This document shows, piece by piece, positions 27,892 through 34,572 of a stretch of 34,572 bases of DNA. How positions within the stretch are numbered: position 1 is the first letter of the stretch; the number at the start of each line of letters is the position of its first letter. Made by a program: the position numbers and the translations under genes. Source of the DNA: Bacteroidales bacterium (lineage in GTDB: Bacteria > Bacteroidota > Bacteroidia > Bacteroidales > P3); NCBI GenBank assembly GCA_017522255.1, contig JAFWZP010000071.1:1-34572 (forward strand), given 5' to 3'. The notes below the pieces were generated by a model. The model was not told the origin of the DNA. It saw only the letters and a program-made list of their open reading frames with translations, and did not search any database.

Positions 27892-29184
27892 ATGAATACA
27901 GTGGCAATACATACATTGGGTTGTAAACTCAATTTTTCCGAATCATCTGATTTGGCTCGTCGTTTTGTCGAGAATGGTTTTCGTGTGGTAGGTTTTAAGC
28001 AAAGAGCCGATGTGTATATTATAAACACATGTACCGTAACCGCTTTGGCCGAAAAAAAATGTAGAAATATTATACGGCAAGCCATTGCTCTCAACCCCGA
28101 TGCTATAGTGGCAGCCATAGGTTGTTTTGCTCAAAACAATGCTCAAGAAATTGAAAAGATAGAAGGTGTAGACTATATTTTGGGCAATAATGACAAGCAT
28201 AAGTTATTGGAATATATACTTAATCCTTCGTGTGGCGATAGACATAAAAAGGTATTACCTATGGGCAACAACGATGTGTTTGTACCCACTTATTCTACCG
28301 GCGACCGTACTCGTTCATTTTTCAAAGTACAAGATGGTTGCAACTATTTTTGTACCTATTGTGCCATACCCTTCGCAAGAGGGCGAAACAGAAGTTTGAA
28401 TGTTGAGGATACTGTGGCTAAGGCATGGGAAATAGCACAGCATGGCATAAAGGAAGTGGTGCTTACGGGTATCAATACAGGAGAGTTTGGAACTCTATAT
28501 GGTCAAACCTTTTTTGATTTGATAAAGGAATTAGATAAGATTGACCCTATTCTTCGTTATCGCATATCGTCTATCGAACCTAATCTTATCACCGATGATA
28601 TGATTGACTTTATAGCACAAAGCCGTGCTTTTTTACCTCATTTTCACATACCATTGCAGGCCGGCTCCGATGAGGTACTTAAACTGATGCATCGCCGATA
28701 CGATACCAAACTTTATGCCGAAAGGCTCGAAAAGATAAAATCGGTAATGCCTCATGCTTGCATTGCTTGCGATATTATAGCCGGCTTTACGGGCGAAACC
28801 GACCAAATGTTCGATGATGCATGCCATTTTATTCATTCCATTCCTATTTCATATCTCCATGTGTTCACTTATAGCGAACGACCGGGAACTAAGTCCTTGT
28901 CGCATGAAGGCAAAGTGCCTGTAAACAAACGAAGAGAGAGAAGCAGTGTGTTGCACCAAATATCCGAAAATAAGAAATTGGAATTTTACAAGCAAAACGA
29001 AGGTGCCATAAGATATGCATTGTGGGAGAGCGATAAGCATAATGGATATATGTATGCTTTTACCGATAACTATATCAAGGTGCGTACCAAATACAACGAA
29101 TCGTTGATAAACGAAGTAACACCTGTGTTGCTTACCAAACTGAATGTAGGCAACGATGATGTATATGATTGCGAGATTAAATAA
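27892..29184 (+). CDS. mtaB: tRNA t6A37 methylthiotransferase MtaB
   Basis: 430 residues, a radical-SAM enzyme of the MiaB/RimO/MtaB family that adds a methylthio group to N6-threonylcarbamoyl-A37 in ANN-decoding tRNAs. The N-terminal UPF0004 domain supplies the first Fe-S cluster through Cys11 (HTLGCKLN), Cys47 (INTCTVT) and Cys78 (IGCFAQ). The SAM cluster is Cys150-Cys154-Cys157 (DGCNYFCTYCAIPFARGR). HTLGCKLNFSE and GRNRSL favour MtaB over MiaB. The radical-SAM barrel continues through SSIEPNLI, HFHIPLQAGSDEVLK and HVFTYSERPGT, and the last 60 residues fit a TRAM-like RNA-binding end. It is a housekeeping gene lying between members of a secreted-protein family, with its own likely promoter. 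Confidence 0.95.
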   Translation: MNTVAIHTLGCKLNFSESSDLARRFVENGFRVVGFKQRADVYIINTCTVTALAEKKCRNIIRQAIALNPDAIVAAIGCFAQNNAQEIEKIEGVDYILGNNDKHKLLEYILNPSCGDRHKKVLPMGNNDVFVPTYSTGDRTRSFFKVQDGCNYFCTYCAIPFARGRNRSLNVEDTVAKAWEIAQHGIKEVVLTGINTGEFGTLYGQTFFDLIKELDKIDPILRYRISSIEPNLITDDMIDFIAQSRAFLPHFHIPLQAGSDEVLKLMHRRYDTKLYAERLEKIKSVMPHACIACDIIAGFTGETDQMFDDACHFIHSIPISYLHVFTYSERPGTKSLSHEGKVPVNKRRERSSVLHQISENKKLEFYKQNEGAIRYALWESDKHNGYMYAFTDNYIKVRTKYNESLINEVTPVLLTKLNVGNDDVYDCEIK

Positions 29185-29313
29185 ATTGTCTATGGTAATA
29201 TACAAAGTATAGATAAACTTGTTACCTTTAAGTAATAATAACATACAATTAGAATCTATTTAATTATAAAAAGAGTCTAATAATGTATAAGTAGCAAATA
29301 AATTTGAACCAAA

Positions 29314-31425
29314 ATGAAACGTAGAGTGATATTTGTGATATTTGTTCTCTTTCACTTGAGTGTTTGTTCGCAAATACTGATAACATGTGGAAGCGACTTT
29401 TCGCGTTCATGGACTCCCGATTCTTTGGTTAGAAATGTATTACTTGCCGAAGGCGAAGAGGTGTTTAATGTAAAATATAATGGGCAGGATTTCAATTCTA
29501 TTACCTGTAATGCCTTGGGTTTTTTTACCACAGGCAGCATACAAACCAATTTGGGTATGCATAGCGGAGTGATAATGTCTACCGGGCATGTGTGGCAATC
29601 GGGAGGACCAAACAACTCTGCAAGTGTAAGCTCAAATGCAACTATATGTAACGAGTATCTCGATCCTTCTTTGTCAACCATTAACAATAACCCTGCTAAG
29701 CATGATGCTTCTACTTTGGAATTAGATTTTATACCCAAAAGTGATACCATAAGGTTTAAATATGTATTTGGTTCGGAAGAGTATCCGGAATTTGTGGGAG
29801 GGCATTACAATGATATATTCGGATTTTTTATATCAGGACCAAATCCTTCGGGGGGTGAATATAATAATAAAAATATAGCTCTTATACCCGACACTAACGT
29901 AGTTATATCTATAAACACTATTAATCATCAAACTAATTCGGAGTATTATATAAACAACGATGGGGGGTCGTCGATACAATACGATGGCTTTACCAAAGTG
30001 CTTACAGCCAAGGCTGTTGTTGTGCCTTGCCAAACCTATCATCTAAAGATGTCTATTTGCGATATTGGCGACGATAATTATAATAGTGCAGTGTTTCTCG
30101 AAGCCGAAAGTTTTTCGTCTAATACCATATATACCAATTATGTAAATCCTACAGATGGCAATGAGCCATTGCATATCTACGAGGGGTGCTATGGGGTGGA
30201 TATAGAGTTTAAGCGTCCTAATGCTGATGAAGGCAAAATGATTCCGATAGAAATAGCCGGTACTGCCGGCAACGGCGATTATCAGCCAATAAATCCTAAC
30301 ATTGTTTTCAGCGAGACCGATACTATGTACACAATCACTATTTCGCCTATTATGGATGGGGTAGAAGAGGGTTCCGAAACTCTTATTCTTATATATCAAA
30401 TAAATCAATGTCAGAAAGATACTATTGTTGTTACCATACACGATACCGAAGAGATGAGAGCTCATATTTCCTATACTCCGCCTATTAGCGAGGATACTGC
30501 TGTGGTGCTTACTGCTGTGGTAGAAAATGGATATGTAAATTCCGAATTGGATTATAGCTACCTTTGGAATACGGGCGACATATCCAAAACTGCTATTGTG
30601 CCAACTGTTCCCAATGGGGAGTATTGGTTTGAGGTATCAGACAAATGCAAAAAAGCATATAGCGATACTGTACTAATAGGTGTGTTGCGAGAATTTGCTT
30701 TCACTATCGGCGATACTTCTATTTGTAAAGGCGATAGTGTGAATATATCTGTGTTAGATGCCGATTATCAACTATGGAGTACCGGTGATACTGCGGCTAC
30801 TATAATGGTGAAACCCGACACATCAGAATGCTACACAATTACGGCATATAAATGGTGGAATAATGCATTGTGGGAAGATAAAGATACTGTGTGTGTAGAA
30901 ATAAAAGGAAATCCTACAGCTCTAATAGAGGTTCGTCCCGATATGGTAACAACTGCCAATCCTATTACCACACTGGTAGATGTAAGTATAGGAGGAGCAA
31001 CAAGGCTGTGGGATTTGAATGGCGAATATCGCTACGAGAGTCCTGTGCAATACACAATGCCATATACCGATTCGGTGGAAATAAAACTTATTTCGTATAA
31101 CGATATTATGTGTTCCGACACTGCTTTCGAAACTATCTATATGATAAGCGAGGAACTTTGGATACCTAATTCGTTTACTCCTATGGCCGACAATAATAAT
31201 TTGTTTGATATCAAAGCTCGCAATATGTATACCTACAATATTCAGATATACAATCGCAGTGGCGAAATGGTATACGAAAGCAATGATATAAATAACTCAT
31301 GGGACGGAAGATACAAAGGCATTATGTGTGCCAAAGGAGCATACGTGTATGTGATAAGGTATTCCAATGCAAGCAATCCAAGCGATATTAAAACCCGAAA
31401 AGGAACGGTATTATTGAATATGTAG
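29314..31425 (+). CDS. Choice-of-anchor L protein with type B T9SS sorting domain (paralog 2)
   Basis: 703 residues with the same architecture as the gene at 25669. The signal peptide is MKRRVIFVIFVLFHLSVCSQ. The choice-of-anchor L domain shows GVIMSTGHVWQSGGPNN, DASTLELDFIPKSDT, FKYVFGSEEYPEFV, NDIFGFFISGPNPSGGEYNN and QYDGFTKVLTAKAV. The Calx-beta-like segment (GTAGNGDYQPI to VVTIHDTEE), Ig-like repeats (YLWNTGDIS, LWSTGDTAATI) and the type B sorting domain from EELWIPNSFTPMADNNNLFD to RKGTVLLNM follow. No convincing -7 box is visible in the 129 bases upstream. Paralog 3 starts 45 bases after its stop, with no terminator between, so the two are probably one transcript. Confidence 0.9.
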   Translation: MKRRVIFVIFVLFHLSVCSQILITCGSDFSRSWTPDSLVRNVLLAEGEEVFNVKYNGQDFNSITCNALGFFTTGSIQTNLGMHSGVIMSTGHVWQSGGPNNSASVSSNATICNEYLDPSLSTINNNPAKHDASTLELDFIPKSDTIRFKYVFGSEEYPEFVGGHYNDIFGFFISGPNPSGGEYNNKNIALIPDTNVVISINTINHQTNSEYYINNDGGSSIQYDGFTKVLTAKAVVVPCQTYHLKMSICDIGDDNYNSAVFLEAESFSSNTIYTNYVNPTDGNEPLHIYEGCYGVDIEFKRPNADEGKMIPIEIAGTAGNGDYQPINPNIVFSETDTMYTITISPIMDGVEEGSETLILIYQINQCQKDTIVVTIHDTEEMRAHISYTPPISEDTAVVLTAVVENGYVNSELDYSYLWNTGDISKTAIVPTVPNGEYWFEVSDKCKKAYSDTVLIGVLREFAFTIGDTSICKGDSVNISVLDADYQLWSTGDTAATIMVKPDTSECYTITAYKWWNNALWEDKDTVCVEIKGNPTALIEVRPDMVTTANPITTLVDVSIGGATRLWDLNGEYRYESPVQYTMPYTDSVEIKLISYNDIMCSDTAFETIYMISEELWIPNSFTPMADNNNLFDIKARNMYTYNIQIYNRSGEMVYESNDINNSWDGRYKGIMCAKGAYVYVIRYSNASNPSDIKTRKGTVLLNM

Positions 31426-31470
31426 AGTGTAAATATTGCAATTAACTAACTTAAAAAGAATTGAACCAAT

Positions 31471-33585
31471 ATGAAACGTGGAGTGATATTAGTGATATTA
31501 ATCTTTCTCCGGCTTAGTGTTTGTTCGCAGATACTAATAACGGCAGGATACGATTTTCCACGTTCGTGGACTCCCGATTCGTTGGTGCAAAATGTGTTGG
31601 TTGCCGAGGGCGAAGAGGTTTTTAATGTGCTTTACAATGGCGGCAACCAAGATAATATAACCTGCGATGCCATAGGCTTTTTTTCTACCGGCACCACGCC
31701 CACCAATATAGGTATGCGTGATGGTATATTGATTTCCACCGGTCATGTGTGGCAGTCGGGCGGTCAAAACGATTATCCCGGTAGGACTTCCCGAATTACA
31801 GGATGTTCAAATTATATCGATCCGGCTCTGTTAACGATGTCGTCAAAGTCAAAGTACGATGCTTCTACTTTAGAGTTCGATTTTGTACCCAAAAGTGATA
31901 CAATACGCTTTAGATATGTTTTTGCTTCCGAAGAATATCCCGAGTGGGTGGGTACTGCATATAACGATATATTTGGTTTCTTTATATCGGGACCTGATCC
32001 TTCGGGTGGTGAATATAATGATAAAAATATAGCTCTTTTGCCGGATACCAATATTGTTATATCTGTAAATACAGTTAATGATCATACCAATTCGGAGTAT
32101 TATGTCAACAATGATGGTGGTACATCTATACAATACGATGGGTTTACTATCCTGCTTACAGCCAAGGCAGTTGTGGTGCCTTGCCAAACCTATCATCTAA
32201 AGATGTCTATTTGCGATATCGCTGATGCAAAATGTAACAGTGCTGTGTTTCTCGAAGCCGAAAGTTTTACATCAAATGCATTAGTTACCAATTTTATTAA
32301 TCCTACGGATGGTCATGACCCATTGCAGATACACGAAGGCTGCTATGGTGTGGATATAGAGTTCAAACGTGCTATTCCAAAATCTGTTGCCGATACGATA
32401 CCTATAACAATCTTCGGCACTGCAACTAATGGACAAGATTATCAAGAGATAACTCCTTATATAATTTTTCCCGAAGGCGAGGCTGAATATACATTAAATA
32501 TTTCACCCATTATGGATGGTGTGGGAGAGGGAATAGAAACAGTGGTTCTTACGTATTGGATAAATGATTGTGAAACAGATACTATAGTTATTACTATACA
32601 TGATGTAGATGAAATGAATGCTTATATATCTTATACTCCGCCCGTTAGTGAGGATACCGCGGTGGTACTTACTGCCATGGTGCAAAATGGATATATAGAT
32701 TCCGAAATGGGCTATCGGTATCTTTGGAATACCGGCGACACATCAAAGATTATTACTGTACCCACAGTCCCCATTGGCGAGTATTGGTTTGAGGTGGAAG
32801 ATAAATGTAAAAATATATATAGTGATACCGTACTTATAGGAGTGTTGCGTGAATTTGCTTTCTCAGTTGGCGATACTTCTATTTGTAGTGGTGATAATGC
32901 TACAATGTCTGTATCAGGTGGTGATTATCAGGAATGGAGTACCGGCGATACTTCGGCTGCTGTTGTTGTGTCGCCAAATGTTACGGAGTATTATACTGTT
33001 ACATCATATAAGTGGTGGAATAATGCATTGTGGCAAGATGAAGATACTGTGTGTGTAAAGGTATATGATTACCCTATTGCGCGTATAATGGCACGCCCCG
33101 ATATGGTAACAACTGCCAATCCTGTTACTAATTTGGTAGATGTAAGCATAGCTGGAACAACGAGATTGTGGGATTTGAATGACGAATATCGTTACGAGAG
33201 TTCGTTGCAATATACAATGCCGTATACCGATTCGGTGAAAGTAACGCTTATTTCCTATAACGATATTATGTGTTCAGACACTACGTTTAAAGTTATCTAT
33301 ATGATAAGTGAGGAGTTGTGGATACCAAATACCTTTACACCAATGGCCGATAACAATAATTTGTTTGAGATTAAAGCCCGCAATTTGCATACCTACAATA
33401 TTCAGATATACACTCGTAGTGGCGAAATGATATACGAAAGTAATGATATCAATAGGTCATGGGATGGAAGGTACAAAGGTGTTATGTGTATGAAGGGAGC
33501 ATATGTATATGTGATAAGATATTCTAATATGCAGAATCCAAATAGTATACAAATTCGCAAAGGAACGATATTGTTGAATATGTAG
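31471..33585 (+). CDS. Choice-of-anchor L protein with type B T9SS sorting domain (paralog 3)
   Basis: 704 residues, collinear with the two preceding paralogs. The signal peptide is MKRGVILVILIFLRLSVCSQ. The choice-of-anchor L domain includes GILISTGHVWQSGGQND, FRYVFASEEYPEWV and NDIFGFFISGPDPSGGEYND. The Calx-beta-like part (GTATNGQDYQEI to IVITIHDVDE) carries a few extra residues. The Ig-like part has YLWNTGDTS and EWSTGDTSAAVVV. The C-terminal sorting domain EELWIPNTFTPMADNNNLFE to RKGTILLNM is almost the same as in the others. Before its ATG it shares TTGAACCAA-ATGAAACGT with paralog 2, supporting recent tandem duplication of those two. No obvious plus-strand terminator follows. Confidence 0.9.
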   Translation: MKRGVILVILIFLRLSVCSQILITAGYDFPRSWTPDSLVQNVLVAEGEEVFNVLYNGGNQDNITCDAIGFFSTGTTPTNIGMRDGILISTGHVWQSGGQNDYPGRTSRITGCSNYIDPALLTMSSKSKYDASTLEFDFVPKSDTIRFRYVFASEEYPEWVGTAYNDIFGFFISGPDPSGGEYNDKNIALLPDTNIVISVNTVNDHTNSEYYVNNDGGTSIQYDGFTILLTAKAVVVPCQTYHLKMSICDIADAKCNSAVFLEAESFTSNALVTNFINPTDGHDPLQIHEGCYGVDIEFKRAIPKSVADTIPITIFGTATNGQDYQEITPYIIFPEGEAEYTLNISPIMDGVGEGIETVVLTYWINDCETDTIVITIHDVDEMNAYISYTPPVSEDTAVVLTAMVQNGYIDSEMGYRYLWNTGDTSKIITVPTVPIGEYWFEVEDKCKNIYSDTVLIGVLREFAFSVGDTSICSGDNATMSVSGGDYQEWSTGDTSAAVVVSPNVTEYYTVTSYKWWNNALWQDEDTVCVKVYDYPIARIMARPDMVTTANPVTNLVDVSIAGTTRLWDLNDEYRYESSLQYTMPYTDSVKVTLISYNDIMCSDTTFKVIYMISEELWIPNTFTPMADNNNLFEIKARNLHTYNIQIYTRSGEMIYESNDINRSWDGRYKGVMCMKGAYVYVIRYSNMQNPNSIQIRKGTILLNM

Positions 33586-33596
33586 ATTATGTTTGA

Positions 33597-33618
33597 AGAT
33601 GCACCGTGGCACGTTTCT
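33597..33618. repeat. Decayed copy of the GC-rich palindromic repeat
   Basis: AGATGCACCGTGGCACGTTT, extended by CT, aligns over 22 bases with 2407-2428 and differs at only three positions. All three are transitions, so it looks like the same element after C-to-T/G-to-A drift. It lies 12 bases after the paralog 3 stop. Confidence 0.6.
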
Positions 33619-33680
33619 ATAAAGTGTATGTTAAAGAATATTTCTAATGCATCTTAAAATTTCACCTTCATATTATCCGT

Positions 33681-33702
33681 AAAAAAAATGGGTACCCATT
33701 TT
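33681..33702 (-). terminator. Perfect palindrome, possible minus-strand terminator
   Basis: AAAATGGGTACCCATTTT (33685-33702) is a perfect 18-base palindrome. On the minus strand it runs into eight T, which would allow termination of transcription heading toward paralog 3. On the plus strand it is followed by GGGG instead. The left arm can alternatively pair with GTACCCATTT at 33715-33724. Confidence 0.4.
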
Positions 33703-33905
33703 GGGGTAAAAATAGTACCCATTTCCAAAAAACATAGTACTATGTAAACCAAAATATAGTGGGGATATGAAAACAGAAGAATACCCACTATGTAACCATG
33801 CTAAATATCAATACTTTTCATCTTTTAACACAAATACTTTCCTTCTGCAACCTTGTCCTTATGACTCAAAAAGCCCTATTGCAACGTTTTATTGCAAATG
33901 TTAAA

Positions 33906-33949
33906 GGCAATTTCTAAAAATTGCTTTGCAAGTGATTTGCGAATTTTTA
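33906..33949 (+). repeat. Second copy of the dispersed hairpin element
   Basis: The left arm GGCAATTTCTAAAAATT is identical to that at 24304. The centre GCTTTGCAAGTGATTTGCG matches the loop of the first copy at most positions, and the right arm is shortened to AATTTTTA. The complete 17-bp stem is therefore lost here. Confidence 0.7.
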
Positions 33950-33995
33950 CTGGAAAGATTTCAACTTTCTTTTGATTGAGCATAGCGGGTTCAAC

Positions 33996-34031
33996 AAAAA
34001 AAAAGCACGCCACCTTTTGGTAGCGTGCTTT
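33996..34031 (-). terminator. Intrinsic terminator of the type A T9SS substrate gene
   Basis: Read on the minus strand, AAAGCACGC pairs with GCGTGCTTT (9 bp), extended by an inner ACC/GGT pairing around a small A-rich loop, and is followed by a run of T. It lies about 45 bases after the stop codon of the minus-strand gene ending at 34077. Confidence 0.85.
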
Positions 34032-34076
34032 ATATAATGGCCAATAGCTAATAGCCAAGGCCGATAGTTATCAGAG

Positions 34077-34572
34077 TTACTTCACAATCAACTTGCGTGT
34101 TGCATTAAAGTTGTCGTTGTAGATATGTACGAAGTAAGCACCCTTAGCAAGATTGCTAACGTCTATTGTTTTAACCAATTCGCCGTTGCAGTCTATTGTT
34201 TCGGTTACTATCATACGTCCGTTCATGTCGGCAACAGCAAACTCTACTTTACCATTTACACCTTCTACAGTTATTGTAGCTTGAGTGTTGGCAGGGTTAG
34301 GATAGATATTTACGTTAGTGTTGTCGGCGGCAGCAGTGTTGATACCTACAGGACGAGTGGTGAAGTTAAGTTTTTGACTCCACGAGCTGTATACACCATC
34401 GGCACATACTGCACGAACATATACGTCGTATGATGTTTCGTAATCTAAGCCTTCGATAGTGTAAGTAGGATTGTCGGTAACAGTTACTTTAGTACCATGG
34501 TCTTCGTCAACACCTTGCATACCGTAAGTCAATTCCCATTTGGTTTGACCGGCAGGAGCAGTCCACGATATA
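34077..34572 (-). CDS. T9SS type A sorting-domain protein with Fn3-like repeat, N-terminus outside window
   Basis: Only the last 165 codons are present. The frame is open to the window edge (reading ISWTAPAGQTKWELTYG), so the TTG at 34532 is not a start. The first 85 or so residues are the end of a fibronectin-III-like domain (YTIEGLDYETSYDVYVRAVC, then SSWSQKLNFTT). The last 80 are a type A T9SS sorting domain: NIYPNPANTQATITVEG, the DMNGRMIV strand, LAKGAYFVHIYND and the terminal RKLIVK. In characterised T9SS species this domain is removed by the PorU sortase when the protein reaches the cell surface. The catalytic or binding part lies upstream of this sequence and cannot be judged. Confidence 0.9.
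   Translation of the reverse strand, partial: ISWTAPAGQTKWELTYGMQGVDEDHGTKVTVTDNPTYTIEGLDYETSYDVYVRAVCADGVYSSWSQKLNFTTRPVGINTAAADNTNVNIYPNPANTQATITVEGVNGKVEFAVADMNGRMIVTETIDCNGELVKTIDVSNLAKGAYFVHIYNDNFNATRKLIVK

Larger units (their letters stand above)
33586..34076. other. Intergenic region with palindromes and relics of dispersed repeats
   Basis: No gene. It holds a decayed copy of the GC-rich palindrome (33597-33618), a cluster of palindromes built on GGGTACCC and CATAGTACTATG (33685-33791), a copy of the dispersed hairpin element (33906-33949) and a minus-strand terminator (33996-34031). The stretch 33792-33905 shows nothing recognisable. Confidence 0.7.

Noticed and set aside
29314-29376. 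Reading the LSVC at the end of the paralog signal peptides as a lipobox
   Set aside because: The residue before Cys is Val rather than Gly, Ala or Ser, and a C-S-Q signal peptidase I site fits better with T9SS export. A lipoprotein reading is not fully excluded.
34077-34532. Taking TTG at 34532 as a true start of a 151-residue protein
   Set aside because: The frame stays open to the window edge with sensible Fn3-like residues upstream, and type A sorting domains are C-terminal parts of much larger proteins.

Overview
The window reads as chromosome of a Bacteroidota bacterium, most likely of the order Bacteroidales. Several independent signs agree: -7 boxes of the form TAnnTTTG in place of a sigma70 -10 box; A-rich leaders with little Shine-Dalgarno sequence; C-terminal sorting domains of the type IX secretion system (T9SS), both type A and type B; a lipoprotein ending in a Fibrobacter-succinogenes-major-paralogous (FISUMP) domain; and zinc-free versions of S14, S4 and L36. 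Genus or species cannot be named from the sequence alone.

Layout. (i) 1-2202: a 5'-truncated envelope protein with a coiled coil and a beta-rich C-terminus, followed 4 bases later by a FISUMP lipoprotein. (ii) 2203-2655: a gene-free stretch with two copies of a degenerate GC-rich palindrome inside a roughly 80-base direct repeat. (iii) 2656-3297: a YihX-like HAD phosphatase with its own promoter. (iv) 3533-21793: one continuous, same-strand ribosomal supercluster. It holds rpsL-rpsG-fusA, the S10 genes (rpsJ to rpsQ), the spc genes (rplN to rpmJ, including secY, map and infA) and the alpha genes (rpsM-rpsK-rpsD-rpoA-rplQ), and it ends at a strong intrinsic terminator. tuf and adk, present here in many other bacteria, are absent. 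The short genes rpmD (59 aa) and rpmJ (38 aa) are present and intact. (v) 21864-24285: eno, a terminator, then mnmA starting only 13 bases beyond that terminator. (vi) 24286-24663: a convergent intergenic region with a 54-base hairpin element, an array of 10-base motifs at an exact 22-base pitch, and stacked terminators. (vii) plsY on the minus strand. (viii) 25669-33585: three large paralogous secreted proteins (choice-of-anchor L domain, Calx-beta-like and Ig-like region, type B T9SS sorting domain), with the tRNA-modification gene mtaB between copies 1 and 2. (ix) 33586-34572: an intergenic region rich in palindromes, then the 3' end of a minus-strand type A T9SS substrate.

How it works together. 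The centre is translation, protein export and transcription machinery that is probably co-transcribed from the promoter at 3533. The flanking genes add tRNA modification (mnmA for wobble U34, mtaB for t6A37), glycolysis (eno) and phospholipid synthesis (plsY). The accessory content is the expanded family of T9SS-exported surface or secreted proteins and several unexplained repeat families in the intergenic DNA. I did not find a clear new defence or metabolic system; the repeat structures and the three-paralog array are the parts most worth a second look.
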